DNA of 64,000 nucleotides from Paracoccus haematequi (GCF_900631945.1 NZ_UZWE01000026.1:124001-188000), one strand, 5' to 3'. Shown: positions 1 through 12,071, numbered from the stretch's first letter. Numbers and translations are program-made. The notes: a model not told the origin generated them from the sequence alone.

Positions 1-15
1 CGCGAAGGATTTTAT

Positions 16-333
16 TCAAAATCGCTGGGCCAGCACCGCACTGGTCGGCGTATTGTGGCGCTGACCGGCCTGATCATAGGTTTGCAGGCTGCGCGCGTTC
101 TTCACGATGTCCCGAATCTGGTCGATGGCGCGCTGAGTGCCGCGCGCGGAATCCTCGGCCAGGCGGCGCAAGTGTTGAAGGATCTGTTCGATCTGCGCCT
201 TCGAATCGGCGTCCAGCCCGTCGCGTTCGAATCGATGGGCCAGCGTCTCGATCCGGGCGAGGGCCTGGGCCGCATCACCGGAAATGATGGCCTGTTCGAT
301 GCCGCGCAGGATCTCTCGGTGCTTCGGTTTCAT
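16..333 (-). CDS. FlgN-like flagellar protein
   Basis: A 105-residue, mostly helical, charged protein. It follows the rod-binding protein gene with an ATGA overlap (start 331-333, upstream stop 330-332). The C-terminus carries an 'ARSLQTYDQAGQ' stretch, and I recall a similar Thr-Tyr-Asp...Gly tail in short FlgN-like proteins of Rhodobacteraceae. FlgN is the cytoplasmic chaperone of hook-filament junction proteins. A start 12 bases upstream (345) is possible, but the coupled ATG fits better. The neighbours fliK and flgD support a flagellar role. The exact family is inferred from context and that short motif. Confidence 0.55.
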   Translation of the reverse strand: MKPKHREILRGIEQAIISGDAAQALARIETLAHRFERDGLDADSKAQIEQILQHLRRLAEDSARGTQRAIDQIRDIVKNARSLQTYDQAGQRHNTPTSAVLAQRF

Positions 334-569
334 TGCGCCACCCATGTGCCGAATCCCAGATCCATGCGGCCCGCGAGGGCGGCAGCCTGCTCCTGGATCA
401 GGAAGCTGGAGAATTGCTCCTCGCCGATGCCGCCGCCGAACGCGCCGGTGTTCGATTTCGGACCGCAATATTTCAGCATCTCCTCAAGAAACATCTGTTC
501 CAGCTGTTCGGATGGCGGTCGCGACGCGGTCGCAGGCGCGGCTGCCGTTGAGATTTGGTTAACCTGCAT
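330..569 (-). CDS. Rod-binding protein (FlgJ N-domain / CheL type)
   Basis: A 79-residue protein containing only the rod-binding part of FlgJ: 'LEQMFLEEMLKY', a Gly-rich turn, then 'EEQFSSFLIQEQAAALAGR' and 'GFGTWVAQ'. There is no muramidase domain, as in the short alphaproteobacterial version often called CheL. It probably scaffolds rod assembly in the periplasm. The ATG at 567-569 is preceded by a GGAAAA ribosome site. It is coupled to the FlgN-like gene and divergent from fliK, with 106 bases between. Confidence 0.75.
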   Translation of the reverse strand: MQVNQISTAAAPATASRPPSEQLEQMFLEEMLKYCGPKSNTGAFGGGIGEEQFSSFLIQEQAAALAGRMDLGFGTWVAQ

Positions 570-675
570 GAGAATTTTCCTGATTGCGGATATTTTTCAT
601 GATTAGCCGGTTGCGGTAAATAAATCGTAAGGACTTATCCTTATTTCTGGCGGCATCACGTTGGGAATCGGGCAT
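570..675. promoter_or_regulatory. Divergent flagellar intergenic region with palindrome
   Basis: This AT-rich gap (unlike its surroundings) separates the minus-strand rod-binding gene from fliK, so promoters for both directions should lie here. A perfect inverted repeat TAAGGA-CTTA-TCCTTA sits at 628-643, about 33 bases before the fliK start. It could be an operator or a small leader hairpin. No convincing -35/-10 pair was found by eye. Confidence 0.4.
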
Positions 676-1569
676 ATGGCAGACAGTTTCGTTTTACCGG
701 TCATGACCCTGGTGCAAGCCACGGCCGCCGCCGAACCTATTATCGAGGGCGAGGATGAAGCCGAGTTCGACTTTACCATCGACGACGCGCCGATCGATGA
801 TCTGCTGGCCGAGGCGGCGCCTGCGGATGGGGCGGCCGTCTGCCAGGCGCCGCAGGATCTGTTGCAGATGCTGATCGAGGATTTGTCCGGGATCAGCGGT
901 GCCCTGCGCCAGGCCGCGCCGGAAGGCGGCCAACCCGCAGAGGATCCGGTCCCTTCCGATACCAGAGCGGCCTTGCCCGAATCGGCGATGCGGATCGCCG
1001 TGCCTGCCGCTGCCGACGCCGCTGTCGACGCCGCACCCGACCTGGCGGTGCAGGTTGCGCCGGACATGCCGCAGATCGACCTTCTGTCCGCCGAACCACC
1101 CTCGCCGCACGCGGCGGCGGCGCGCGATGTCGCGGCGGCCGCCCCGGAACAGCCGCTGCCGCCGTCCCGCGTTCCCGTCGCGTCGGTGGTGCGCCAGATG
1201 GCCGAGGCCGTCGTCAGCGCCCGCGAGGACCGGATCGAGATTGCCCTGGCGCCCGAGGAACTGGGCCGGATCCGCATGGTGATGACCGGACCGGACCACA
1301 GCCCGCATGTGCTGGTCTGGGCCGAACGCCCCGAGGTTCTGGACCAGCTGCGCCGCAACGCCGCCTTTTTGCAGGAATGCTTCGGGGATGCCGGAATGGC
1401 CGATGCGTCCTTCGAATTCCAGGGCGACGGCGGCACCGGGTCCGGCCGCGGGCAGCCCTTGCCCGAGGCGTCAGGCCACGGCTTTGACGTCACCGAAACC
1501 GTTTCCGTTTCCCTCCCCGCCGCCTGGACGCCCCTGGCGATCCCGGCGCGACTGGACATCCGCATCTGA
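676..1569 (+). CDS. fliK: Flagellar hook-length control protein FliK (C-domain)
   Basis: About 297 residues. The first two thirds are low-complexity Ala/Pro/Asp/Glu, typical of the variable secreted ruler part. The C-terminal part (about residues 170-270) has the FliK switch-domain pattern 'IEIALAPEELGRIRMVM', followed by an Arg-Asn-rich 'LDQLRRNAAFLQECF' helix. FliK is exported through the flagellar type III system, measures hook length and switches FlhB specificity. ATG 676 is preferred to the in-frame TTG at 661 because GGGAATCGGG precedes it. flgD follows 13 bases downstream. The short length is normal for alphaproteobacteria. Confidence 0.8.
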   Translation: MADSFVLPVMTLVQATAAAEPIIEGEDEAEFDFTIDDAPIDDLLAEAAPADGAAVCQAPQDLLQMLIEDLSGISGALRQAAPEGGQPAEDPVPSDTRAALPESAMRIAVPAAADAAVDAAPDLAVQVAPDMPQIDLLSAEPPSPHAAAARDVAAAAPEQPLPPSRVPVASVVRQMAEAVVSAREDRIEIALAPEELGRIRMVMTGPDHSPHVLVWAERPEVLDQLRRNAAFLQECFGDAGMADASFEFQGDGGTGSGRGQPLPEASGHGFDVTETVSVSLPAAWTPLAIPARLDIRI

Positions 1570-1582
1570 AAAGGAGAATCGC

Positions 1583-2251
1583 TTGGTTAACCCCGTCAAC
1601 GGCTCGACGACCGGAACCACCGGCACGACATCCACGTCCAAGGCCACGGACGCCATGACCGCGCAGTCGGCAAATTTCGACACGTTCCTGCGGATGCTGA
1701 CCACGCAGTTGCAGAACCAGGATCCGCTGAACCCGATGGAGGGCAGCGATTTCGCCGTCCAGCTTGCGACCTTTTCGGGGGTCGAACAGCAGGCGCAGAC
1801 GAACAAGCTGCTGGAACAGATGCTGACGCAATCGGGCGGCAGCCTGGGGCAACTGGCCGAGTGGATCGGCAAAGAGGTGCGCACGACAGAACCCGTCTGG
1901 TTCGGGGACAAGCCGCTGACGCTGGATGTCAATCCCGACAGCCGGGCCGACAGCGTGACCCTGGTGACGCTGAACGAATCGGGCAAGGAAGTCCTGAGAG
2001 AGGAAATCGGGCCGGGCGAAGGCCAGATCGACTGGCTGGGCCGCGACGAATATGGCGAAAAGCTGGCCGACGGCCGCTATTCCTTCGTGATCGAGAGCAA
2101 CCGCGCGGGCGAGGTGATTTCCGAGGATCCGGTCGGCGCCTATGTCCGCGTGGCCGAGGCCGAGGTTGGCAGCCGAGGGGTCGAGCTGATCTTCGAAGGC
2201 GGCGGGTCGGCCCTGGCCAGCCAGATCGAGGCGCTGCGCCAGGCGAATTAA
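1583..2251 (+). CDS. flgD: Flagellar hook cap protein FlgD
   Basis: 222 residues, the usual size. The N-terminus has the conserved FlgD signature 'FLRMLTTQLQNQDPLNPMEGSDF', here from about residue 30, followed by 'VQLATFSGVEQQ'. FlgD caps the growing hook and guides FlgE assembly outside the cell. The start is a TTG at 1583 preceded by AAGGAG at a spacing of 6; no in-frame ATG gives a full N-terminus. Its stop overlaps the stop of convergent cbbR by 4 bases (TTAA, 2248-2251), marking the border between the flagellar and Calvin-cycle regions. Confidence 0.9.
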   Translation: MVNPVNGSTTGTTGTTSTSKATDAMTAQSANFDTFLRMLTTQLQNQDPLNPMEGSDFAVQLATFSGVEQQAQTNKLLEQMLTQSGGSLGQLAEWIGKEVRTTEPVWFGDKPLTLDVNPDSRADSVTLVTLNESGKEVLREEIGPGEGQIDWLGRDEYGEKLADGRYSFVIESNRAGEVISEDPVGAYVRVAEAEVGSRGVELIFEGGGSALASQIEALRQAN

Positions 2252-3168
2252 AGCTGCGGCAGGAAGCCGCCGCGCATCGCCAGGATCTCGTCGCGGATGC
2301 GGACGGTCGCGGCGCTCATCTGCCGGTCGGCGCGGCGCAGCAGATACCAGCTTCGCTGGATCGGCAACCCGATGCCGCGCAGGGCGATCAGACGGCCCGA
2401 CCGCAGTTCCTCGGTCACGGTATGCTGGGAAATCAGCGCCACGCCCAGGCCCGCGATCACCGCCTGCTTGATCGTCTCGTTGGTGCCCATCTCGACCGCG
2501 CGCCAGGTCGCGCCCTCGCCGATGCGGTCCAGGAAGCGGGTCATCAGGATGCGGGTGCCGGACCCTTCCTCTCGTGACAGGAAGGTCTGGGCCAGCAGGT
2601 CGCCCGGCATCACCGGGTCGGCATCGGCCAGCGGGTGGTCGGGCGCGGCGATGATGATGTGCGGATGCGGCCCGACCGGGTCGGCGACCACCGCGGGTTC
2701 GCGCGGCGGGCGGCCCATGATCGCCAGATCCAGGTCGTCGCCCGCCAGCGCCGCCAGCACCGCGTCGCGGTTGCCGATCCGCAGTGTCACCTCGATATCG
2801 GGCAAAAGTCGCAGCAGCCGCGCGACCAGGCCGGGGGCGAAATACTTGCCGGTCGAGACCACGCCCAGCACGACATTGCCGACATGGCCCTGCTGCAAGG
2901 CGCCGATCTCTCGGGCCGCGCGGGACAGGGCGGTGGCGATCTGCGATTCCGCCAGCAGCAGCGCCTCGCCCTCGGGGGTGGGGCGGAAGGCGCCATGATC
3001 CCCCCGCTGGACCAGGGGGCATCCGGCCAGATCCTCCAGCCCGCGCAACTGGCTGTGGACGGCGGGCGTGGTCAGGCCCAGCAGGCCCGCAGCCGCCGTC
3101 AGGCTGCCGCTGTCGGTGACGGCGCGCAGGCAGCGCAACTGGCGCAGGGTGATCCCTTCGGGCTTCAT
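2248..3168 (-). CDS. cbbR: LysR-type regulator CbbR
   Basis: 306 residues. The N-terminal winged HTH (about 8-65) reads 'LRQLRCLRAVTDSGSLTAAA...PAVHSQLRGLEDLAG', and a LysR substrate-binding domain follows. It is transcribed away from the cbb operon with a 94-base gap, the standard arrangement for CbbR. CbbR activates CO2-fixation genes in response to metabolites such as RuBP or NADPH (family knowledge). The context makes CbbR much more likely than another LysR member. Confidence 0.9.
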   Translation of the reverse strand: MKPEGITLRQLRCLRAVTDSGSLTAAAGLLGLTTPAVHSQLRGLEDLAGCPLVQRGDHGAFRPTPEGEALLLAESQIATALSRAAREIGALQQGHVGNVVLGVVSTGKYFAPGLVARLLRLLPDIEVTLRIGNRDAVLAALAGDDLDLAIMGRPPREPAVVADPVGPHPHIIIAAPDHPLADADPVMPGDLLAQTFLSREEGSGTRILMTRFLDRIGEGATWRAVEMGTNETIKQAVIAGLGVALISQHTVTEELRSGRLIALRGIGLPIQRSWYLLRRADRQMSAATVRIRDEILAMRGGFLPQL

Positions 3169-3262
3169 TTCACCAAAATCTAATCTTCCTTCCAGATTAT
3201 TAAATTTCCTCTAACTCCGCCGAATGTCAATCTGCCCCTACCAGACGCCACGGGAGGGGCAG
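3169..3262. promoter_or_regulatory. cbbR/cbbF divergent promoter and candidate CbbR site
   Basis: The gap is AT-rich for this genome. It contains an exact inverted repeat TAATCT-N7-AGATTA at 3181-3199, close to the cbbR start. The spacing gives T-N11-A-type half sites as used by LysR proteins. AT-rich sequence continues to about 3215, so several overlapping LysR sites are plausible. The cbbF ribosome site GGGAGGGG is at 3252-3259. Confidence 0.55.
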
Positions 3263-4258
3263 ATGACGACGCCCAGCATTGACACCACGCATATTCCGCC
3301 AGACTTCCGCCCCTTGATGCTGGCCCTGGCGCGGGGCGGGGCGACTCTGGCAGGGGTGATCCGGCGCGGCGACGGCAGCCTGTCGGCCGAGGTCGGCACC
3401 AACAGCGACGGCGACGGCCAGAAACGGCTGGACGTGCAGGCCGATGCGCTGTTCCGCGACGCGCTGCGCGACGCGGGCATCCGCTGGTTCGCAAGCGAGG
3501 AACAGGCCGAACCCGTCGCCATGCAGCCGGGCGGCGCCTTCGCCCTGGCCATCGACCCGCTGGACGGGTCGTCCAACATCGACACCAATGTCTCGATCGG
3601 CACCATCTTCGCCGTCTATCCCGCCCAGGACCAGGCCGAGGCCAGCTTCCTGCGCCCGGCCCGCGACCTGATCGCGGGGGGATACATCATCTATGGCCCG
3701 CGCTGCTGCCTGGTGGTCAGCTTCGGCGACGGCACGCAGATCTATACGCTGAACCCGGATACCGACAGCTTCGACCTGACCAGCCCGCGCGCGACCCTGC
3801 CGGACTGTTTCTTCGAATACGCCATCAACGCGTCCAATTACCGCCACTGGCCGCGCCCGATCCGCGCCTATATCGACGACTGCATCGCCGGGATCGACGG
3901 CCCGCGCGCGCGCAATTTCAACATGCGCTGGATCGCATCCCTGGTGGCCGAGGCGCACCGGATCCTGATGCGCGGCGGCATCTTCCTGTACCCGGCCGAC
4001 GCCCGCAAGGGCTATGAGAGGGGCCGGTTGCGGATGCTGTACGAATGCGCGCCCATCGCCTTTGTCATCGAACAGGCGGGGGGCCGCGCGACCGACGGCG
4101 CGCTGCCGATCCTGGACGCCGCCATCACCGACCTGCACGGCCGCACGCCGCTGGTCTTCGGATCGGCCGAAAAGGTCGACCGCGTCGCCGCCTATCACGA
4201 CCTGCCCGATGCCGAGGTCTCGGCCCTGTTCGGCAATCGCGGCCTGTTCCGCGCCTGA
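3263..4258 (+). CDS. cbbF: Class I fructose-1,6-bisphosphatase
   Basis: 331 residues. Metal- and substrate-binding motifs are visible: '[14 protein letters not shown]' near the N-terminus and '[21 protein letters not shown]' at about 95-115. The C-terminal '[24 protein letters not shown]...FVIEQAGG' matches class I FBPase. It hydrolyses fructose-1,6-bisphosphate (and in such operons probably sedoheptulose-1,7-bisphosphate) for RuBP regeneration. The ATG at 3263 has a GGGAGGGG ribosome site; the 13 residues upstream of it are not needed. First gene of the cbb operon. Confidence 0.95.
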   Translation: MTTPSIDTTHIPPDFRPLMLALARGGATLAGVIRRGDGSLSAEVGTNSDGDGQKRLDVQADALFRDALRDAGIRWFASEEQAEPVAMQPGGAFALAIDPLDGSSNIDTNVSIGTIFAVYPAQDQAEASFLRPARDLIAGGYIIYGPRCCLVVSFGDGTQIYTLNPDTDSFDLTSPRATLPDCFFEYAINASNYRHWPRPIRAYIDDCIAGIDGPRARNFNMRWIASLVAEAHRILMRGGIFLYPADARKGYERGRLRMLYECAPIAFVIEQAGGRATDGALPILDAAITDLHGRTPLVFGSAEKVDRVAAYHDLPDAEVSALFGNRGLFRA

Positions 4259-4266
4259 GGAAATCC

Positions 4267-5139
4267 ATGAGCAAGAAGCATCCCATCATCTCGGTCACAG
4301 GCAGTTCCGGCGCGGGGACGACCACGGTCAAGACCACCTTCGACCAGATCTTCCGCCGCGAGGGCATCCGGGCCGTCAGCATCGAGGGCGACGCCTTCCA
4401 CCGCTTCGACCGCCAGGCGATGAAGGACGAACTGGCCCGCCGCCAGGCGGCGGGCGACCAGACCTTCAGCCATTTCAGCTTCGACGCCAACGAATTGGAG
4501 AAGCTGGAGGACATCTTCCGCGTCTATGGCGAAACCGGCCGGGGCGAGACGCGCCATTACGTCCATGACGACCGCGAGGCCGAGAAATGGGGCGCCGCGC
4601 CCGGCACATTCACCCCCTGGGCGCCCTTCGAGGAAGGATCGGACCTGCTGTTCTACGAAGGGCTGCACGGCGCGGTCGTCAACGCCACGGTGAACCTGGC
4701 GAAGCTGGCCGACCTGAAGATCGGCGTGGTGCCGGTCATCAACCTGGAATGGATCCAGAAAATCCACCGCGACAAGGCCAGCCGGGGCTATTCGACCGAG
4801 GCCGTGACCGACACGATCCTGCGCCGGATGCACGCCTATGTGCATTGCATCTGCCCGCAATTCACCCAGACCGACATCAATTTCCAGCGGGTGCCGGTGG
4901 TCGACACCTCGAACCCGTTCATCGCCCGCTGGATCCCCACGCCCGACGAAAGCCTGGTGGTGATCCGGTTCCGCAACCCGCGCGGCATCGATTTTCCCTA
5001 TCTGACCCAGATGATCGACGGGTCGTGGATGAGCCGCGCGAACTCCATCGTCATTCCCGGCCCCAAGACCGACCTGGCGATGCAACTGATCCTGACGCCG
5101 ATGATCCTGCGCCTGATCGACGACGCCAAGCGCGCCTGA
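4267..5139 (+). CDS. cbbP: Phosphoribulokinase
   Basis: 290 residues, the proteobacterial octameric type. The P-loop '[13 protein letters not shown]' lies at about 10-22, '[11 protein letters not shown]' follows, and '[14 protein letters not shown]' carries substrate-binding basic residues. It phosphorylates ribulose-5-phosphate with ATP to give the RuBisCO substrate. The ATG at 4267 follows GAGGAAAT at the end of cbbF, 8 bases after the cbbF stop, so the two genes share a transcript. Confidence 0.95.
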   Translation: MSKKHPIISVTGSSGAGTTTVKTTFDQIFRREGIRAVSIEGDAFHRFDRQAMKDELARRQAAGDQTFSHFSFDANELEKLEDIFRVYGETGRGETRHYVHDDREAEKWGAAPGTFTPWAPFEEGSDLLFYEGLHGAVVNATVNLAKLADLKIGVVPVINLEWIQKIHRDKASRGYSTEAVTDTILRRMHAYVHCICPQFTQTDINFQRVPVVDTSNPFIARWIPTPDESLVVIRFRNPRGIDFPYLTQMIDGSWMSRANSIVIPGPKTDLAMQLILTPMILRLIDDAKRA

Positions 5140-5153
5140 GGGGGGAACCAGCC

Positions 5154-7150
5154 ATGAACCAGATGACCCGCATCGACGCCGCGCTCGAGGCCCGCATGGC
5201 GAACGCCATCCGCGCCCTGGCCATGGACGCGGTCGAGGCCGCGAAATCCGGCCATCCCGGCGCGCCGATGGGCATGGCGGATGTGGCGACGGTGCTGTTC
5301 AACCGCTTCATGCGGGTGGATCCCGCCGACCCCGCCTGGCCGGACCGCGACCGCTTCGTGATGTCGGCGGGGCATGGGTCGATGCTGGTTTACGCGATCC
5401 ATCACATGCTGGGCTATGACGACATGGGCATGGACCAGATCCGCGCCTTCCGGCAACTGGGATCGCGCACCGCGGGCCATCCCGAATACGGCCATGCCAA
5501 GGGGATCGAGGTGACGACCGGCCCCTTGGGCCAGGGCATCGCCACGGCGGTTGGCATGGCGCTTGCCGAACGGATGGCCCATGCCCGCTGGCCGGATCTG
5601 GCCGGCCACCACACCTATGTCATCGCCGGCGACGGCTGTTTGATGGAGGGGATCAGCCACGAGGCCATCGACCTTGCGGGCCACCTGCGCCTTGGGCGGC
5701 TGATCGTGCTGTGGGACGACAACGGCATCACCATCGACGGGGCCACGGATCTGTCCACCAGCACCGACCAGAAGGCGCGCTTTGCCGCCGCCGGATGGCA
5801 TGTGCAGGCGGTGGACGGCCACGACCGCGATGCCGTCGCCGCAGCCATCCAGGCCGCGCAGGGGGACGACCGCCCGTCCATGATCGCCTGCAAGACCATC
5901 ATCGGCTTCGGCGCGCCCAACAAGCAGGGCGGCCACGATGTCCATGGCGCGCCGCTGGGTGCCGATGAAATCGCGGCGGCCCGTGCCCATCTGGACTGGC
6001 CGCACGACCCCTTTACCCTGCCCGAGGACGTGACCGCCGCATGGGCCGCGATTGCCGCGCGCGGCGCGCAGGCTCGGGCCGACTGGGCGGCGCGGCTGGA
6101 AACCTCCGCCAACCGCGCCGCCTTTCTTGCCGCCCAGGCCGCGCCGGATGCGCAGACGCTGCGGACCGCCATCGCCGGTCATTGCCACCAGCTTGTCGCG
6201 GATCGTCCCAAGGTCGCAACCCGCAAGGCCAGCGAGATGGCGTTGGGGGTCATCAACGCCGCCCTGCCCCAGACCATCGGCGGAAGCGCCGACCTGACCG
6301 GATCGAACCTGACCCGGACAAAGGACATGCAGTCGATCCGCGCGGGCGATTACGCGGGCCGCTATGTGAACTATGGCATCCGCGAACATGCCATGGCGGC
6401 GGTGATGAACGGCATCGCGCTGCATGGCGGCTTCATCCCCTATGGCGGGACGTTCCTGGCCTTTGCCGACTATTCGCGGCCCGCGATCCGGCTGGGCGCG
6501 CTGATGGGGGTGCGGGTGATCCATGTGATGACCCATGACAGCATCGGGTTGGGCGAGGACGGCCCGACCCACCAGCCGGTCGAGCATCTGGCGTCCCTGC
6601 GCGCCATCCCCAACCTTCAGGTGTTCCGCCCCGCCGATGCGGTCGAGACCGCCGAAGCCTGGGAGATCGCGCTGACCAGCCCCACGACGCCCTCGGTCCT
6701 GGCCTTGTCGCGCCAGAACCTGCCCACCGTCAGGACCGAGGACGAGGATGCCAACCGCTCGCGGCGGGGCGCCTATGTGCTGCGCGCCACGCCCGCGCCG
6801 CGCGACGTGACGCTGATCGCCACCGGATCCGAGGTCGAAATCGCCCTGGCCGCCGCCGACCTGCTGCGGGCCGACCGGATCGACGCGGCGGTGGTGTCCG
6901 CCCCCTGTTTCGAACTGTTCGCCCGCCAGGACCGGGCCTATCGCCAGGGGGTGCTGTGCGATGCCCCCCGCATCGGGATCGAGGCGGCGATCCGCCAGGG
7001 ATGGGATCTGTTCCTGCGCCCCGAGGACGGCTTCGTCGGCATGACGGGCTTTGGCGCCTCGGCCCCCGCCCCCGCCCTTTACCGCCATTTCGGCATCACG
7101 CCCGAGGCCGTCGCCGAACTGGCCCGCAACCTCATCAAGGGAGAGACCTG

Positions 7151-7151
<1 letters not shown>
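5154..7151 (+). CDS. cbbT: Transketolase
   Basis: 665 residues, full length. The thiamine diphosphate motif starts at 'GDGCLMEG...' (about 155) and ends in '[12 protein letters not shown]'. Substrate-binding '[12 protein letters not shown]' is near the N-terminus. The second domain has the catalytic Glu context '[20 protein letters not shown]'. It interconverts C5, C7, C4, C6 and C3 sugar phosphates in RuBP regeneration. The ATG at 5154 follows GGGGGGAAC. The stop overlaps the cbbA start by one base (TGATG). Confidence 0.95.
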
Positions 7152-9708
<2,557 letters not shown>

Positions 9709-9716
9709 CCCGCAGC

Positions 9717-9770
9717 GGTGGGGTGAAACCCCACCCTACAACACCCCGTAGGGTGGGGTTCCACCCCACC
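9717..9770. repeat. Nested palindrome between cbbL and cbbS
   Basis: Two 23-base arms (9717-9739 and 9748-9770) are reverse complements at 22 of 23 positions, separated by 8 bases. Each arm is itself a small hairpin: GGTGGGG, a five-base loop, then CCCCACC. The RNA could therefore fold as one long stem or as two short hairpins. No T-run follows, so it is more likely an RNA-stability element or a dispersed REP-like repeat than an intrinsic terminator. Confidence 0.85.
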
Positions 9771-9797
9771 TTCCCCCGCCACAAAGGAACACACCCC

Positions 9798-10217
9798 ATG
9801 AAACTGCGCCAAGGACAGTTCAGCTTCCTGCCCGACCTGACGGATGACGATATCCGCGTTCAGGCCCAATACGCCATCGACAACGGCTGGGCGGTGTCGG
9901 TCGAATACACCGATGATCCCCATCCCCGGAACACCTATTGGGAAATGTGGGGCCATCCGATGTTCGACAACCCGGACGCCGCCGCCGTGGTCTTCGAGGT
10001 GAACGAATGCCGCAAGGAACATGGCGGCAAGTATATCCGCGTCATCGCCTTCGACGCCTCGCCCGGCTGGGAATCGATCCGCATGAGCTTCATCGTGAAC
10101 CGCCCCGCGACGGAACCGGGCTTCCGCCTGATCCGGCAAGAGGCCGAGGGCCGCAGCGTCCGCTATACCATCGAAAGCTATGCCGTGCGCGAGCCGGAAG
10201 GCGCGCGCTATGCCTGA
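9798..10217 (+). CDS. cbbS: RuBisCO small subunit, red-type
   Basis: 139 residues. The typical start 'MKLRQGQFSFLPDLTDDDI' and core 'YAIDNGWAVSVEYTDDPHPRNTYWEMWG' are present. It has the C-terminal extension characteristic of red-type small subunits, ending about residue 139, which forms extra contacts in the L8S8 holoenzyme (family knowledge). The ATG at 9798 has AAAGGAAC upstream. It is probably expressed with cbbL. Confidence 0.95.
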   Translation: MKLRQGQFSFLPDLTDDDIRVQAQYAIDNGWAVSVEYTDDPHPRNTYWEMWGHPMFDNPDAAAVVFEVNECRKEHGGKYIRVIAFDASPGWESIRMSFIVNRPATEPGFRLIRQEAEGRSVRYTIESYAVREPEGARYA

Positions 10218-10264
10218 GCGATCCGGGCGGCGCCCCCCCCGCCGCCCGGACCCTGTGCGAAAGA

Positions 10265-10286
10265 CCGGGGGCGCTTCGCCCCCCGG
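10265..10286. repeat. GC hairpin, copy A of a duplicated intergenic module
   Basis: A 22-base GC-rich hairpin (CCGGGGG stem, CTT-centred loop) that recurs base for base at 15277-15298. In both places it is followed downstream by the same 14-base box CCCCGAGGATATTT (here 10354-10367). In this copy a second hairpin at 10316-10336 lies between them. The module sits between cbbS and cbbX. Confidence 0.8.
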
Positions 10287-10315
10287 CTCGGGCCTGCCGG
10301 CCCCTTCTCCGCTGA

Positions 10316-10336
10316 AAAAGGTCCACTGGACCTTTT
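10316..10336. terminator. Intrinsic terminator-like hairpin before cbbX
   Basis: A perfect 9-bp stem AAAAGGTCC-ACT-GGACCTTTT ends in a short T-run on both strands. It stands 99 bases after the cbbS stop and 80 bases before cbbX. It could partly terminate cbbLS transcripts, so that the chaperone cbbX and cbbE are made in smaller amounts than RuBisCO. Confidence 0.6.
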
Positions 10337-10416
10337 CCCGGGCGCTTCGAAGCCCCCGAGGATATTTGAACCAAGGCAAAAGGCGCCGCGCAGTGCACCG
10401 CTCAGGAAGGTGAAAG

Positions 10417-11355
10417 ATGGACGAACCCCGCCCCACCCATGTCGATCTGGCCGCATCCTTCGAGAACAGCGGCGTGCGCGACGTGCTGCGCGAACTGGAC
10501 GAGACGCTGATCGGACTGGAGCCGGTCAAGTCCCGCATCCGCGAGACCGCCGCGCTGCTGCTGGTCGATCAGGCCCGCCGCCAGCTGGGCCTGGCGACCG
10601 AGACGCCGACCCTGCACATGTCCTTCACCGGCAACCCCGGCACCGGCAAGACCACCGTGGCGCTGAAGATGGCCGACCTGCTGCACCGGCTGGGCTATGT
10701 CCGCAAGGGACACCTGGTGACGGTCACGCGCGACGACCTGGTCGGCCAGTATATCGGCCATACCGCGCCCAAGACCAAGGAGGTGCTGAAGAAGGCGATG
10801 GGCGGCGTGTTGTTCATCGACGAGGCCTATTATCTGTATCGGCCCGAAAACGAACGCGATTACGGGCAGGAGGCGATCGAGATCCTGCTTCAGGTGATGG
10901 AAAACAACCGCGACGACCTGGTGGTGATCCTGGCCGGCTATGCCGACCGGATGGACCGCTTCTTCGCCTCGAATCCCGGCTTCCGGTCGCGGATCGCCCA
11001 CCATATCGAGTTCCCGGATTATACCGACCCGGAACTGCTGCATATCTCGGAAAAGATGCTGGCGTCGCAGAACTATCGGCTCGACGACGGCGCGCGGGCC
11101 GCCATGCGGGACTACATCGCCGCGCGCCGCCACCAGCCGCATTTTGCCAATGCCCGCTCGGTCAGGAACGCATTGGACCGCGCCCGGCTGCGGCAGGCGA
11201 ACCGGCTGTTCAACGAGGCGAAAGGCCCCATCGACGCCGACCGCCTGTCCCTGATCACCGAACCCGACATCCGCGCCAGCCGCGTCTTTCGCGGCGGGCT
11301 TGACGTGGACCGGCTTGACGCGGGTCGCGCGACCGGGCAGGCCGCTGCCGAATGA
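10417..11355 (+). CDS. cbbX: Red-type RuBisCO activase CbbX (AAA+)
   Basis: 312 residues. An AAA+ ATPase with Walker A '[14 protein letters not shown]' at about 71-84, Walker B '[12 protein letters not shown]', the pore-loop '[11 protein letters not shown]' and a sensor arginine region '[12 protein letters not shown]'. CbbX forms a hexamer, is activated by RuBP, and pulls the C-terminus of the red-type large subunit to release inhibitory sugar phosphates. The ATG at 10417 follows GGAAGGTGAAAG. A 199-base gap with strong hairpins separates it from cbbS, and cbbE follows closely. Confidence 0.95.
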   Translation: MDEPRPTHVDLAASFENSGVRDVLRELDETLIGLEPVKSRIRETAALLLVDQARRQLGLATETPTLHMSFTGNPGTGKTTVALKMADLLHRLGYVRKGHLVTVTRDDLVGQYIGHTAPKTKEVLKKAMGGVLFIDEAYYLYRPENERDYGQEAIEILLQVMENNRDDLVVILAGYADRMDRFFASNPGFRSRIAHHIEFPDYTDPELLHISEKMLASQNYRLDDGARAAMRDYIAARRHQPHFANARSVRNALDRARLRQANRLFNEAKGPIDADRLSLITEPDIRASRVFRGGLDVDRLDAGRATGQAAAE

Positions 11356-11372
11356 TTGCGAAAGGAATCGCC

Positions 11373-12071
11373 ATGACCTTCGACCGTTCGATCAAGATCG
11401 CGCCCTCGATCCTGTCCGCCGATTTCGCCGATTTCGGACGCGAGATCCAGGCCATCGAGGCCCAGGGCGCGGATTGTGTCCATGTCGATGTGATGGACGG
11501 GCATTTCGTGCCGAACCTGACCTTCGGCCCGCCCGCCGTGAAGGCGTTCCGCCCGCATGTGAAGACGGTCATGGACGTGCATCTGATGATTGCGCCGGTC
11601 GATGCCTATATCGACGCCTATGCCGAGGCGGGCGCCGACATGATCACCGCCCATGTCGAGGCCGGACCCCATCCGCACCGCACCTTGCAGGCGATCCGGG
11701 CCACCGGGAAAAAGGCGGGCATCGCGCTGAACCCCGGCACTCCGGTCGAGGCGGTGGAATACCTGCTGGATCTGGCCGACATGGTGCTGGTGATGACTGT
11801 GAACCCCGGCTTCGGCGGGCAGAAGTTCATCCATTCCCAGGTGGACAAGATCGCCCGGCTGCGCGGCATGATCGGCGACCGGCCCATCCATATCCAGGTG
11901 GACGGCGGCGTCGATCCCACCACCGCGCCGCTGGTGGCGAAGGCCGGGGCGGATGTGCTGGTGGCGGGATCGGCGGTCTTCAAGGGCGGCTCGGTCGGCC
12001 AGCCGCAGGTCTATGGCCAGAACATCCGCGCGATCCGCGACGCCATCGACGGATTGGCGCTGTCAGCCTAG
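11373..12071 (+). CDS. cbbE: Ribulose-phosphate 3-epimerase
   Basis: 232 residues, a TIM-barrel epimerase. Motifs: '[14 protein letters not shown]' at the N-terminus, the metal-binding '[18 protein letters not shown]', 'MDVHLMI', '[13 protein letters not shown]' and 'IQVDGGVDP'. It converts xylulose-5-P to ribulose-5-P, feeding phosphoribulokinase. An ATG at 11352 overlaps the cbbX stop, but the ATG at 11373 has AAAGGAAT at good spacing and gives the usual N-terminus. Its 3' end overlaps the convergent DsbA-like gene by 9 bases. Confidence 0.93.
   Translation: MTFDRSIKIAPSILSADFADFGREIQAIEAQGADCVHVDVMDGHFVPNLTFGPPAVKAFRPHVKTVMDVHLMIAPVDAYIDAYAEAGADMITAHVEAGPHPHRTLQAIRATGKKAGIALNPGTPVEAVEYLLDLADMVLVMTVNPGFGGQKFIHSQVDKIARLRGMIGDRPIHIQVDGGVDPTTAPLVAKAGADVLVAGSAVFKGGSVGQPQVYGQNIRAIRDAIDGLALSA

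Noticed and set aside
557-1592. CtrA sites (TTAA-N7-TTAA) controlling flagellar genes
   Set aside because: GTTAAC occurs at the starts of the rod-binding gene and flgD, but the second TTAA at the right spacing is missing in both.
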